Notes: generated by a model from the sequence alone, not told the origin. A DNA stretch of 64,000 nucleotides from M2408 sp040386975 (GCA_040386975.1 JAZKEO010000020.1:1-64000), one strand, 5' to 3'. Shown: positions 54,043 to 62,779, counted from the first letter of the stretch. Translations and numbers: made by a program.

Positions 54043-54217
54043 AACTTCCACAACTCAAACACTCTTCGTCATCTTCCTCTGGATGTTCTTCAATTCTAGG
54101 GTTTAAGATTTTTTTTAAGTCATAAATTTCTTGCTGAATTTCACCATCTTGGAAAAGATTTCCAGTTAATTGCGATTTTAATACTGCGATTTTATCTTTG
54201 ATTTCTTCTTCTGTCAT
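54041..54217 (-). CDS. Small acidic hypothetical protein (58 aa)
   Basis: Starting at the ATG at 54217 (an upstream in-frame TTG is ignored) gives 58 residues, mostly one helix, ending in an acidic stretch (EEHPEEDDEE) and CLSCGS, whose two Cys could bind metal. It has no known family and no signal peptide. Coding status is supported by length and codon pattern only. Confidence 0.5.
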   Translation of the reverse strand: MTEEEIKDKIAVLKSQLTGNLFQDGEIQQEIYDLKKILNPRIEEHPEEDDEECLSCGS

Positions 54218-54317
54218 GATTTCTTGATTTTTAAAATAGGGATTCAAAAATACAAAGTCATTTCAAGCTAAAAATCACTTTTTAGAGAAACTAAGAACAA
54301 CGAATTGTCAATAAACT

Positions 54318-54353
54318 AAATCTCCCATTTAAAATGAATTAAATGGGAGATTT
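54318..54353. terminator. Terminator of the small lipoprotein gene
   Basis: Perfect 13-bp inverted repeat AAATCTCCCATTT/AAATGGGAGATTT with a 10-nt loop, 5 bases from the stop of the minus-strand lipoprotein gene. On the minus strand the second arm is followed by T-rich sequence. Confidence 0.75.
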
Positions 54354-54357
54354 TAAT

Positions 54358-54621
54358 TTAGTTTTTAATTTTACTGCAATCGCAATTTTTTAGAATTTCA
54401 TTGATGTCTGAATCACCATTTTCTGTTGCATGTTTGATGTTTGTATTTAACATTAAACTTGTTGTAGCGATTTCGTCTGAAACATCTTCGCCTTTTTCAC
54501 TTCGTTCAGTTAATTTTTTGAGATTACAATAGTGAATTTTACAGTTTGTAACTTCTTCGGATTCACCACAAGAACTTAAAATGAAAAGGGATGCTCCAGC
54601 AAATAATAGTAATTTTTTCAT
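54358..54621 (-). CDS. Small Cys-containing lipoprotein (87 aa)
   Basis: From the ATG at 54621: MKKLLLFAGASLFILSSC, a signal peptide and lipobox, then a mature part with CKIHYCNLKKL and a final CDCSKIKN. It resembles other short Bacteroidota lipoproteins of unknown role, including the one at 49882. The upstream frame to 54645 adds residues before the signal peptide and is rejected. Confidence 0.65.
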   Translation of the reverse strand: MKKLLLFAGASLFILSSCGESEEVTNCKIHYCNLKKLTERSEKGEDVSDEIATTSLMLNTNIKHATENGDSDINEILKNCDCSKIKN

Positions 54622-54677
54622 GATTAGATTTTTTAGTTCAGACAAACATACTTAATAATTCTGATTTAAAGAAATAA

Positions 54678-54709
54678 AAAATCCCAGCTAAATGAATAAC
54701 TGGGATTTT
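54678..54709 (-). terminator. Terminator after sdhB
   Basis: Inverted repeat AAAATCCCAG/CTGGGATTTT with a 12-nt loop downstream of the sdhB stop on the minus strand. Next to it (54711-54731) is the imperfect palindrome ATCCCGATAGCTATCAGGGAT, a motif type often seen between Bacteroidota genes. Confidence 0.7.
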
Positions 54710-54746
54710 GATCCCGATAGCTATCAGGGATTATTTTGAAAAGCGC

Positions 54747-55511
54747 TTACTCTGCAGTAATCATTGCTTTCATATATTCTCTGTTCATACGAGCGATGTT
54801 GTCTAAAGAAATTTCTTTTGGACATTCAACTTCACATGCTCCTGTGTTTGTACAATTTCCGAATCCTTCTTCGTCCATTGCTTTCACCATGTTTAACACA
54901 CGTTCTTTAGCTTCCACTTTTCCTTGTGGTAATAAAGCCATTTGCGAAACTTTCGCAGAAACGAATAACATTGCTGAAGAGTTTTTACAAGTTGCCACAC
55001 AAGCTCCACATCCGATGCAAATTGCTGCGTCAAAAGCTTTGTCTGCGTCCACTTTAGGAATTGGAATAGCATTTGCATCCATCGTTCTACCAGAAGTGTT
55101 TACAGAGACAAATCCTCCCGCTTGTTGAATACGGTCAAATGCACTTCTATCCACAACCAAATCTTTGATTACAGGAAAAGCTTTCGCTCTCCAAGGCTCA
55201 ATGTAGATTGTCTCACCATCTTTGAATTTACGCATGTGCAATTGACACGTTGTAACAGCTTTATCTGGTCCATGAGCTTGTCCGTTGATGTAAAGTGAGC
55301 ACATTCCACAAATTCCCTCACGACAGTCATGATCGAAAGCGATTGGTTCTTTACGTTCGTTGATTAACTGCTCGTTCATTTGGTCTAACATTTCTAGAAA
55401 AGAACTGTCAGTTGAAACATTATCCAACGAATAAGTTTCCATTGCACCTTTCGCATTAGCGTTTTTTTGACGCCATACTTTTAGTTTGATATTTATTGTT
55501 TTTGATGCCAT
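54747..55511 (-). CDS. sdhB: Succinate dehydrogenase/fumarate reductase iron-sulfur subunit
   Basis: A 254-residue SdhB/FrdB. The N-terminal ferredoxin-like domain has CREGICGMC and a later Cys for the [2Fe-2S] cluster. The C-terminal domain has CIGCGACVATC and CTNTGACEVECP for the [4Fe-4S] and [3Fe-4S] clusters. It passes electrons between SdhA and the quinone site in SdhC. It is last in the minus-strand sdhC-sdhA-sdhB locus but separated from sdhA by 492 bases that carry an S23 gene and repeats. Confidence 0.97.
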   Translation of the reverse strand: MASKTINIKLKVWRQKNANAKGAMETYSLDNVSTDSSFLEMLDQMNEQLINERKEPIAFDHDCREGICGMCSLYINGQAHGPDKAVTTCQLHMRKFKDGETIYIEPWRAKAFPVIKDLVVDRSAFDRIQQAGGFVSVNTSGRTMDANAIPIPKVDADKAFDAAICIGCGACVATCKNSSAMLFVSAKVSQMALLPQGKVEAKERVLNMVKAMDEEGFGNCTNTGACEVECPKEISLDNIARMNREYMKAMITAE

Positions 55512-55515
55512 ACTA

Positions 55516-55553
55516 TTAGTTTTTAGTGCTTAGTTTTTAGTGCTTAGTTTTTA
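55516..55553. repeat. Tandem 14-bp repeats, left end of the S23 element
   Basis: 2.7 copies of the unit TTAGTTTTTAGTGC (55516-55529, 55530-55543, partial 55544-55553), beginning 5 bases upstream of the sdhB start codon. The stretch 55530-55549 is the exact reverse complement of 55966-55985. Confidence 0.85.
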
Positions 55554-55574
55554 CACTTATCACCTAAACTGAGA

Positions 55575-55946
55575 TTATACTTTTTCTTTTAATTTTTTTA
55601 TATATGAGTTTATCATTTTTCCTTCATCTGAAATTAAATTTTCTATTTCAGTAATTAGTTCTAAATCCTTCGTTAAATCTAAATTTCTTGAAAGTGTCAA
55701 TTGAGTGTCCAATTCATAAAGTGACCCTCTTGCAATTCGTAAATATTGTATGTAGCTAACTGTTGAACTTCTTCCAAATCCTTCTGCGATATTACTCGGT
55801 ATTGAAATTGATGAACGTTTCATTTGGCTTGTCATACCATAGACTTCTTCTTTTGGGAAATCTTTGGTTAATTTATAAGTTAATTCACTTATTTTTAAAC
55901 CATTTCTCCAAATAATTAAATCTTTATATGACTTTATTTCTCCCAA
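55575..55946 (-). CDS. Four-helix-bundle protein, S23 ribosomal/IVP family
   Basis: A 123-residue protein of the family found in 23S rRNA intervening sequences and in diversity-generating elements (Avd-like). The hallmark segments are present: SYKDLIIWRNGLK, FPKEEVYGMTSQMKRSSISIPSNIAEGFGR and YIQYLRIARGSLYELDTQL. It has no ATG near its 5' end; translation apparently starts at TTG (55946). The gene lies between sdhA and sdhB and is framed by a perfect 20-bp inverted repeat. Members bind nucleic acid in other contexts. Its role here is unknown. Confidence 0.88.
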   Translation of the reverse strand: MGEIKSYKDLIIWRNGLKISELTYKLTKDFPKEEVYGMTSQMKRSSISIPSNIAEGFGRSSTVSYIQYLRIARGSLYELDTQLTLSRNLDLTKDLELITEIENLISDEGKMINSYIKKLKEKV

Positions 55947-55965
55947 TTTAATCAGTTGTTTTAAT

Positions 55966-55999
55966 AACTAAGCACTAAAAACTAATGCCTAATCACTAA
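55966..55999. repeat. Inverted repeats, right end of the S23 element
   Basis: Reverse-complement copy of the left tandem repeats: GCACTAAAAACTAA at 55972-55985 preceded by AACTAA, followed by the diverged unit TGCCTAATCACTAA. It ends 5 bases before the sdhA stop codon region (56004). Confidence 0.85.
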
Positions 56000-56003
56000 T
56001 TTA

Positions 56004-58016
56004 TCATTTATAATTCCTAGCCGCTATCTTAATAAACTCATAATTCAACACTTCTTTGTGTAATTCAGCTTGATTGATATCACTTCCTTTGTATTCCCAA
56101 GCTCCAACGAATTTGAAGTTTTCATCATCTCTCAATGTTTCACCTTCAGCATCTTGGTATTCTTCTCTAAAGTGACCTCCACAAGATTCTTTTCTTTGTA
56201 AAGCATCAATCGCCATCAATTGTCCTAATTCCATGAAATCAGCAACGCGCATTGCTTTTTCTAATTCTGGATTCATTTCATCTGAACTTCCTGGTACAAA
56301 AACGTCTGCGTAGAATTCTTTTCTAATTTGATCGATTTCAACGATCGCTTCTTTCAAACCTTGTTCGTTTCTTCCCATTCCAACTTTGTTCCACATAATT
56401 AAACCTAATTTTTTGTGGAAATAGTCAACAGATTTTGTTCCGTTGTTGTTTAAGAAACTATCAATTTGAGATTTTACTCGTGTTTCAGCTTCAACGAATT
56501 CTGGTAAATCGGTTGAGATTGTTCCTGTACGAATATCGTTTGCTAAATAATCAGAAACCGTGTAAGGCAATACGAAATATCCGTCAGCTAAACCTTGCAT
56601 CAAAGCAGAAGCTCCTAAACGATTCGCGCCGTGGTCAGAGAAATTTGCTTCACCAGCAACGAAACAACCTGGGATTGTAGATTGTAAGTTGTAATCAACC
56701 CAAACTCCACCCATCGTGTAATGTACTGCTGGATAAATTTTCATTGGTAATTCATACGGGTTTTCATCTGTAATTTTCTCATACATTTGAAATAAGTTTC
56801 CGTATTTACTTTCAACCCATTCTTTCCCTAAAGTAATGATTTCAGCCTCGCTTGGATTGTGATTCCCACTTGCAAAAGCTGCTTGTTTTCCTTTGGTTTT
56901 AATTTCCGTTGAGAAATCTAAGTAAACTCCTTCGTTTGTATCGTTTGCTTCGATTCCGAAACCAGCATCACAACGCTCTTTCGCTGCACGTGAAGCAACG
57001 TCACGAGGAACCAAGTTTCCAAAGGCTGGATATCTTCTTTCTAAATAATAATCTCTATCTTCTTCAGCAATTTGAGTTGGTTTCATTTGTCCAGCTCTGA
57101 TTGCTTCTGCATCTTCTTTTTTCTTTGGTACCCAAATTCTACCTGAGTTACGTAATGATTCAGACATCAAAGTTAATTTAGACTGATTCGTTCCGTGAAC
57201 TGGAATACATGTTGGGTGAATTTGTACATAACAAGGATTTGCAAAATATGCTCCTTGTTTGTGAATTTTCCAAGCCGCAGTTACGTTAGATCCCATCGCG
57301 TTAGTTGATAAGAAATATACGTTTCCGTAACCACCAGTTGCGATGATTACCGCGTGAGCTGAATGTCTTTCCAATTCACCTGTAACTAAGTTACGAGCAA
57401 TGATTCCACGTGCTTTTCCGTCAACCTTAACGATGTCAAGCATTTCGTGGCGGTTGTACATTTTTACAGCACCCTTACCAATTTGGCGAGAAATAGCTGA
57501 ATATGCACCTAATAATAATTGTTGACCAGTTTGTCCAGCAGCGTAGAATGTACGTTGAACTTGTGTACCACCGAAAGAACGGTTATCCAACATACCTCCG
57601 TATTCACGTGCAAAAGGAACTCCTTGAGCCACACATTGATCGATGATGTTTCCTGAAACTTCTGCTAAACGGTGAACGTTTGCCTCACGTGCTCTGTAAT
57701 CTCCACCTTTAATTGTATCGTAAAACAAACGGAAAATACTATCTCCATCATTTTGATAATTTTTTGCTGCATTGATACCACCTTGAGCTGCAATCGAGTG
57801 AGCACGACGTGGTGAATCTTGAAAACAAAATGCTTTTACATTGTAGCCCATTTCTCCAAAAGAAGCTGCTGCAGAAGCTCCAGCTAATCCTGTTCCAACA
57901 ATGATGATATCAATTTTTGGACGGTTGTTTGGTGCAACTAATTTTAAATGGTCTTTATAATCGGTCCACTTTTGTGAAATGTGACCTTCTGGTATTTTTG
58001 AATCTAAAACTGACAT
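56004..58016 (-). CDS. sdhA: Succinate dehydrogenase/fumarate reductase flavoprotein subunit
   Basis: A 670-residue SdhA with FAD covalently bound to His in RRAHSIAAQGGINA, the dinucleotide motif VGTGLAGASAAAS, and the active-site segments GGYGNVYFLSTNAMGSN, HPTCIPVHG and RYPAFGNLVPRDVASRA. It oxidises succinate to fumarate in the TCA cycle and feeds electrons to SdhB. It follows sdhC by 12 bases. Length matches the Bacteroidota form. Confidence 0.97.
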   Translation of the reverse strand: MSVLDSKIPEGHISQKWTDYKDHLKLVAPNNRPKIDIIIVGTGLAGASAAASFGEMGYNVKAFCFQDSPRRAHSIAAQGGINAAKNYQNDGDSIFRLFYDTIKGGDYRAREANVHRLAEVSGNIIDQCVAQGVPFAREYGGMLDNRSFGGTQVQRTFYAAGQTGQQLLLGAYSAISRQIGKGAVKMYNRHEMLDIVKVDGKARGIIARNLVTGELERHSAHAVIIATGGYGNVYFLSTNAMGSNVTAAWKIHKQGAYFANPCYVQIHPTCIPVHGTNQSKLTLMSESLRNSGRIWVPKKKEDAEAIRAGQMKPTQIAEEDRDYYLERRYPAFGNLVPRDVASRAAKERCDAGFGIEANDTNEGVYLDFSTEIKTKGKQAAFASGNHNPSEAEIITLGKEWVESKYGNLFQMYEKITDENPYELPMKIYPAVHYTMGGVWVDYNLQSTIPGCFVAGEANFSDHGANRLGASALMQGLADGYFVLPYTVSDYLANDIRTGTISTDLPEFVEAETRVKSQIDSFLNNNGTKSVDYFHKKLGLIMWNKVGMGRNEQGLKEAIVEIDQIRKEFYADVFVPGSSDEMNPELEKAMRVADFMELGQLMAIDALQRKESCGGHFREEYQDAEGETLRDDENFKFVGAWEYKGSDINQAELHKEVLNYEFIKIAARNYK

Positions 58017-58028
58017 GTTTCTATGATT

Positions 58029-58898
58029 TTATTTCGTCAAATAAATATAAACTGGAATAACTGCAAAAGCAAGAGGAATCAAATAGGAGAATCCTTTACC
58101 TGTTAATGTGATTAAATTCGTGTATCTTGGATGTCTCATTCCTAGGGACTGAAACGCAGATCCAAAACCATGATTTAAGTGGAAAGCTAAAATAAGCATT
58201 GATAAAACATATCCAACAACAGCTAATAAAGCAAATTCATTTGCAGGAAATCCTTGTTTTGATTTATCGTGTCCAAAAAATGCGTAAACTAATGAGTGCA
58301 TATCTTTGTAGCCTTCTGCAACTTTTATATTCACTTGTTTTGAATATAAATCAGTTCCATTTTTCACAACAACTTCTTCGCTTTTAGGAATCATGTTATT
58401 GTTGTGTGTGAAATAAATTTCTTGTTTTTGAGAAGCTCCCATTGGATTTGGGATTTCTAATTCAATCGTATGTAATGGAAAAGGAGTAGAAGACCATTTT
58501 ATTGCCCACCAAAAATTCGCCATGTGCATCACAATAAAAATAAGAATCGCACTTCCAAGTAAAGCCATATTTCTAGATGCAGAACTTGAATTTGCTGACG
58601 GTTTGTTGTAAGCGTAATTGATTGGTCTCGCTTTTTTGTTTTGATAAGTTAACATAAAACCGTCAACAGCATGAAAAAGTATGGAAGCATACGTCAAATA
58701 TGACATTATTTTAATGAAAATATTGTGACCCATAAAATAGCCATACTCATTGAAAGCTTGCCTTCCTTCCTCTGTACCACTAAATAACTGCAAGTTTCCT
58801 AATAAATGTCCAACTAAGAATAGACACAAAAATAACCCTGTCAATGACATCCAATATTTTTTGGCTATTGAGGATTTTAATAAAGCTGATTTACTCAT
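58029..58898 (-). CDS. sdhC: Succinate dehydrogenase cytochrome b558 subunit
   Basis: A 289-residue membrane anchor of the b558 (type B) class with five transmembrane helices. Conserved His residues are found in GHLLGNLQLF, FHAVDGFMLTY, MHMANFWW and FHLNHGFGSAFQSLG, typical di-heme ligands. A soluble insertion of about 60 residues lies between helices 3 and 4. It is first in the operon, with a predicted promoter at 58931-58963. Confidence 0.93.
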   Translation of the reverse strand: MSKSALLKSSIAKKYWMSLTGLFLCLFLVGHLLGNLQLFSGTEEGRQAFNEYGYFMGHNIFIKIMSYLTYASILFHAVDGFMLTYQNKKARPINYAYNKPSANSSSASRNMALLGSAILIFIVMHMANFWWAIKWSSTPFPLHTIELEIPNPMGASQKQEIYFTHNNNMIPKSEEVVVKNGTDLYSKQVNIKVAEGYKDMHSLVYAFFGHDKSKQGFPANEFALLAVVGYVLSMLILAFHLNHGFGSAFQSLGMRHPRYTNLITLTGKGFSYLIPLAFAVIPVYIYLTK

Positions 58899-58930
58899 TT
58901 TTTATCTTTTAATTTTAAAAAATTTCTTTG

Positions 58931-58963
58931 CAAATTTAACAGTTAGAATAAAACGGATTACAA
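58931..58963 (-). promoter_or_regulatory. Promoter of the sdhCAB operon
   Basis: On the minus strand TTG (58961-58963) is followed by 22 bases and TAAATTTG (58931-58938), 32 bases before the ATG. The whole 38-base region has a near-copy at 60703-60740 upstream of the next gene to the right. Confidence 0.6.
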
Positions 58964-59011
58964 GAATGGCTTATTTAGATTGATTTTAGATTAGAAACTT
59001 TGCTGACTCAA

Positions 59012-60655
59012 TTATTTAGGATAAATATGTACAACATATCTAAAAACTGGCGATGGAAATTCAACTTTTTTTTCTTCAACGATGATTTGTTCTCCTCGCT
59101 TAATTTTTTCAAATTGTTCTTTGCTTGGTAAAACGAAATCTTGCCAGTTGTCAGTTGCTTTGATTTTATGAATAGGGTATTTCCAGTGGTAAAAGGCTAG
59201 AGCTTGTTCGTAGGTGATTTTTTTGATGATTTGGGTTTCTGTGCTTGTGGAGTCGGGGAGGATTGGGATTTCAATTTTAATTATGAACTTTTCCATATTT
59301 TGGTTATCATTTAATGTTAATTGTTTTACATCAATGTAAAAATATTTATACTGTGGTTTTTTGTAGATACCATTATTTTTTAAGAAATCTAAAATTGATT
59401 TTTCCTTATCATTTTTATTCTTGAATTTTGTTTTGAGGTTTAAATTAAAAAGGAGACGATTTTCTTTTCTGTCCGAATTATCAAAATCCAACCATGCTCT
59501 CATAACATCATCGTAATAACTATCCTTATAATCAATATATTCAGATGCAACATCATCCTTAGCTACTTCAAAGTAAAAAAACTCTCTTAAAATGGAATCT
59601 TGTACTGATTTTATATAATGTTCATATTCTTCATTTGAAATTTGCCACTGTTGAGAGTAGTTATGCTCTCTAATTAAATAACAGCTGTTAGAATTAAATT
59701 CTTTGACATCATGATAAGTCGGTAAACTTATTACAAGTGAAAAATTAAGATTTTTTCGTTTAAACTCTTTCTGTATTTTCGTCTCTTTCCAATGACAGAA
59801 TGCTATTACTTGATTTGCATTTAGTCCTATAACAGGATAATTTACAAATAAACGTTCATAGACTTGTGCAAATATTGCTTGCTGATCATTTAGTGAATTA
59901 GAACCTTTTGTCCAAAGATAATTTTTTGCAAAAGTACTGATTTCCACATCTTTTTTAATAGCTAATTTATCTGCATATATAGTTGATGAATCAAATTCTT
60001 CATAATAAGCCGCGTTTATGTTTGGATTATATTTATAAATAAATTTCCATTTATCAAAATCATGACCATTATAAAATCGTTTTTTTCGTTCTAAATACAA
60101 CCCTTCTAAAAGTGGCATAATTTCCTGATTTTTTAAATCAGTATAAGAAATTTTTTTCTGCCAATTTAAAGGAAAAACTTTACGCATTGCAACTCGATCG
60201 TAAGAACCAATTTCTAATTTTTTTTCCTTAATTAATTTAGAATCATACAATACATATTTTTCTGCGTGTGTATCTTCAGCCAAACCAAGAATAAGTATTT
60301 CCCTTGCAATAGAATCCCTCACATAATTTTGAAACTCTTGATATTCTGCAACAGAAACGTAATTCGTTTTCATCATTTTTTTGATTTCAGAACCCTCTTT
60401 GAAGTGAATTGAACTTCGAAATAACAAAAACTCGTTGTTGAAATAAATTCCTGTTGTATCATCTGGAACAACGAGCGAAGTATCAGCAATCACATTTTTA
60501 TTCAGTGAAGAATAAGGGTAAGATTTTTGTGGAGTAAGTTCAATGAAATTTTCACCCAAGATTTTAGTGATTTTTTTGGAATCTGAAGAAGAAATTTGTG
60601 TCAAAGAGATTTCAACTTGCGAAAAAACTATGATAAATAAAATAAGGTATTTCAT
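59012..60655 (-). CDS. Exported protein with two SUMF1/GldK-like halves
   Basis: A 547-residue exported protein. The signal peptide MKYLILFIIVFSQVEISLTQ fixes the start at the ATG at 60655, not the longer frame to 60745. The N-terminal half has VSVAEYQEFQNYVRDSIARE and NYPVIGLNANQVIAFCHW, and the second half ISNEEYEHYIKSVQDSILRE and TYEQALAFYHWKYP. These pairs are the pattern of GldK/SUMF1-like proteins (T9SS ring component PorK/GldK and formylglycine-enzyme relatives). The core is repeated but lacks a lipobox. It may be a T9SS-related or orphan paralogue. Confidence 0.6.
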   Translation of the reverse strand: MKYLILFIIVFSQVEISLTQISSSDSKKITKILGENFIELTPQKSYPYSSLNKNVIADTSLVVPDDTTGIYFNNEFLLFRSSIHFKEGSEIKKMMKTNYVSVAEYQEFQNYVRDSIAREILILGLAEDTHAEKYVLYDSKLIKEKKLEIGSYDRVAMRKVFPLNWQKKISYTDLKNQEIMPLLEGLYLERKKRFYNGHDFDKWKFIYKYNPNINAAYYEEFDSSTIYADKLAIKKDVEISTFAKNYLWTKGSNSLNDQQAIFAQVYERLFVNYPVIGLNANQVIAFCHWKETKIQKEFKRKNLNFSLVISLPTYHDVKEFNSNSCYLIREHNYSQQWQISNEEYEHYIKSVQDSILREFFYFEVAKDDVASEYIDYKDSYYDDVMRAWLDFDNSDRKENRLLFNLNLKTKFKNKNDKEKSILDFLKNNGIYKKPQYKYFYIDVKQLTLNDNQNMEKFIIKIEIPILPDSTSTETQIIKKITYEQALAFYHWKYPIHKIKATDNWQDFVLPSKEQFEKIKRGEQIIVEEKKVEFPSPVFRYVVHIYPK

Positions 60656-60702
60656 AAACAATTGTAAAAACTTGTTCGTAAGTGATTTTTTAAACTTCTC
60701 AG

Positions 60703-60740
60703 TAAATTTAACAATTTGTGTAAAACGAATTACAAAAACA
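60703..60740 (-). promoter_or_regulatory. Upstream region shared with sdhC
   Basis: A 38-base segment aligned with 58931-58969. On the minus strand both read TTGTAAT-CG-TTTTA, then about 9 variable bases, then TGTTAAATTT. Probable promoter of the GldK-like gene. Confidence 0.5.
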
Positions 60741-60794
60741 GTCATTTTTAGGGAATAAATTTCACAAGTGTATTATTTATTTGCAATCTTTCTT

Positions 60795-60802
60795 TATATT
60801 TG
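60795..60802 (+). promoter_or_regulatory. Candidate -7 box for the tRNA
   Basis: TATATTTG matches TAnnTTTG, 70 bases before the tRNA 5' end. Confidence 0.4.
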
Positions 60803-60871
60803 CACCGAAAATTTAGTTTTTGTTTTGAGTCAAATTAATTTTACTCTTTTAACGAAAACTTTACTTTCAAC

Positions 60872-60945
60872 GGTCCTATAGCTCATTCGGTTAGAGCAAC
60901 TGACTCATAATCAGTAGGTGCTTGGTTCGATTCCAAGTGGGACCA
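60872..60945 (+). tRNA. tRNA with anticodon CAT (Met or Ile2)
   Basis: A 74-nt cloverleaf. The acceptor stem GGTCCTA pairs with TGGGACC, the D-arm is GCTC...GAGC, the anticodon stem ACTGA/TCAGT encloses loop CTCATAA with CAT at 60906-60908, and the T-arm has the GGTTCGATTCC core. Discriminator A, and no encoded CCA. From sequence alone I cannot separate elongator Met from lysidine-modified Ile2. Confidence 0.95.
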
Positions 60946-60947
60946 CG

Positions 60948-60987
60948 AAAGGGATAAATAAGTCAAACTTGTTTATCCTTTTTTTTT
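60948..60987 (+). terminator. Terminator after the tRNA
   Basis: Hairpin with arms AAAGGGATAAATAAG and CTTGTTTATCCTTT (one bulged G and one G-T pair), followed by a run of T, directly downstream of the tRNA. Confidence 0.8.
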
Positions 60988-61052
60988 GAAATAAACTTTT
61001 TGAACCATTTTTAATCTTAGTTGTACGAACAGAAAATCTAAAATCTGTTGTC

Positions 61053-62177
61053 ATGAAAACTTTAATTCAAAAAATTCTTGTTGGAATAGTTGTTTGTACT
61101 TTAAGTTCTAATTCTTTTGCTCAAACTTACCAAGGAAATATTCAAATTGCAATTTTATTTGATACTTCAAATAGTATGGATGGTTTGATTGAACAAGCGA
61201 AATCACGTATTTGGTCAATTGTGAATACGATGTCTAGTTTGCGTTACAACGGACAAATTCCGAAAATTGAAATTGCACTTTACGATTACGGAAACGATAA
61301 TATTGTGGAAAACAAAGATTTTGTAAGACAAATTTTGCCTTTGACGGGAGATTTGGATTTGATTTCTCAAAAATTATTTGCTTTAACGACTCGGGGTGGA
61401 AGTGAATTTTGTGGAGCAGTTATTTCACATTCAATCAAAGAGTTGAATTGGAGTTCGAATCCAAACGATTTACGCATTATTTACATTGCAGGAAACGAAC
61501 CTTTTAACCAAGGAAATACAAACTACAAAGATGTGATGAAAGTTGCTGTTCAGAAAAACATTCAAGTAAATACAATTTACTGTGGAGATTATCAGCAAGG
61601 AATTACCGAATTTTGGTACGATGGTTCACAACTTGGAAAAGGAGAATATTCAAACATCAATTCCAATTTAGTTGTAAAACATTACGACACACCTTATGAT
61701 GAGCAAATTAGATCTTACAATGATTCTTTAAACCGCACTTATTATGGCTATGGTTCTAAAGGGAAAGAGAAAAAAGAGTCCCAAGATTATGAGGATGGAA
61801 ATGCAATGAAGCAATCTGTTTCAGCAATTACGGAGCGTGCCGTAGTGAAATCTAAAAAAGTGTACAACAATGCAACATGGGATATCGTTGATGCTAGTTT
61901 AAATGATTCTCTTCAAATTCTGAAATTAAAAGAAGAAGAATTACCGCAAGAATTAAAAGGGAAAAACGAAAAGGAAAAGTTAGCATTCATCGAATCTAAA
62001 AAGAAAGATAGAGAAAAATTTCAGAAAATCATTCAAGATTTATCCAAGCAAAGAGATGAAAATATTGCTGAACAAAAAATAAAAGATGTAAAACCTGCTG
62101 CTGATTTTGGAGAAGAAATTAAACAAAACGTGTTGAAAAATGCTTCTGAAAAAGGTTTTGAAGTAGAGAAAAAGTAA
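61053..62177 (+). CDS. Exported von Willebrand factor A-domain protein
   Basis: A 374-residue exported protein: signal peptide MKTLIQKILVGIVVCTLSSNSFA, then a VWA domain with MIDAS D37-x-S39-x-S41 (LFDTSNSM) and a further IAGNEPFNQG loop. The C-terminal third is Lys/Glu-rich and helical (SKKKDREKFQKIIQDLSKQRDEN). It would bind a protein ligand through a divalent metal ion in the periplasm or at the surface. There are no operon partners. Confidence 0.85.
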   Translation: MKTLIQKILVGIVVCTLSSNSFAQTYQGNIQIAILFDTSNSMDGLIEQAKSRIWSIVNTMSSLRYNGQIPKIEIALYDYGNDNIVENKDFVRQILPLTGDLDLISQKLFALTTRGGSEFCGAVISHSIKELNWSSNPNDLRIIYIAGNEPFNQGNTNYKDVMKVAVQKNIQVNTIYCGDYQQGITEFWYDGSQLGKGEYSNINSNLVVKHYDTPYDEQIRSYNDSLNRTYYGYGSKGKEKKESQDYEDGNAMKQSVSAITERAVVKSKKVYNNATWDIVDASLNDSLQILKLKEEELPQELKGKNEKEKLAFIESKKKDREKFQKIIQDLSKQRDENIAEQKIKDVKPAADFGEEIKQNVLKNASEKGFEVEKK

Positions 62178-62185
62178 GTGATTCA

Positions 62186-62698
62186 TCAAACTTTCTTTAA
62201 AGCCTTTTGGTAAATCTTTTTGATGCTATTTTTTTCTTCTTGTTCTATTATTTCGTGTACTTTGGGAATTAATTCTGTATTATTCTTGCTTTTAAGCATC
62301 AAAATTTCACCCAAAGCAAAAGCTGCACTCCAACGAACTACTGTTCCTTCATGACTTGCATTTTTCAAGAGATTCGTTAAGGCGAAATCAATTTTATCTG
62401 GGAATTTGTGAATGATATTTCCTATTACTTTTGCAGATTCCCATTTCACTCTTGGAGCTTTTGATGATAAACTTTCCACAACATAATCCAAAGTCATTTC
62501 TGTTGCAAGTTCGGGTTTTGTTTTGGTAGTGTATTCAATGGCCTCGATACATGTTCCCTTATCGATATCTTTTAAATTTAGAATGAGTTCAATAAATTCA
62601 TTTATATCTAAAGTTCCTTTTAAAAGCAAAGTCGATAAAAGTTCAACTTTTTCTTTCTCTTTGATTGATTTGTCGATTAAGATTTGATTGATTTCCAT
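62186..62698 (-). CDS. HEAT-repeat protein
   Basis: A 170-residue all-helical protein with HEAT-like repeats, for example SSKAPRVKWESAKVIGNI and SHEGTVVRWSAAFALGEI. It is soluble and has no signal peptide. HEAT repeats mediate protein binding, but the partner is unknown. It is convergent with the VWA gene (8 bases between stops). Confidence 0.8.
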   Translation of the reverse strand: MEINQILIDKSIKEKEKVELLSTLLLKGTLDINEFIELILNLKDIDKGTCIEAIEYTTKTKPELATEMTLDYVVESLSSKAPRVKWESAKVIGNIIHKFPDKIDFALTNLLKNASHEGTVVRWSAAFALGEILMLKSKNNTELIPKVHEIIEQEEKNSIKKIYQKALKKV

Positions 62699-62779
62699 GA
62701 AAATTAGCTTTATTTTGCTTGAAAATTAATCATTTTTACAATTCAAATCCTTTTTTCTACAATTCAACTACTTTCTTAT

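Noticed and set aside
55516..55999. CRISPR array from the tandem 14-bp units
   Set aside because: Units are contiguous without spacers and are present in inverted orientation at the other end; no cas genes.
60872..60945. tRNA as an integration site
   Set aside because: Intact single copy, no 3'-end duplicate nearby and no integrase; neighbours look chromosomal.
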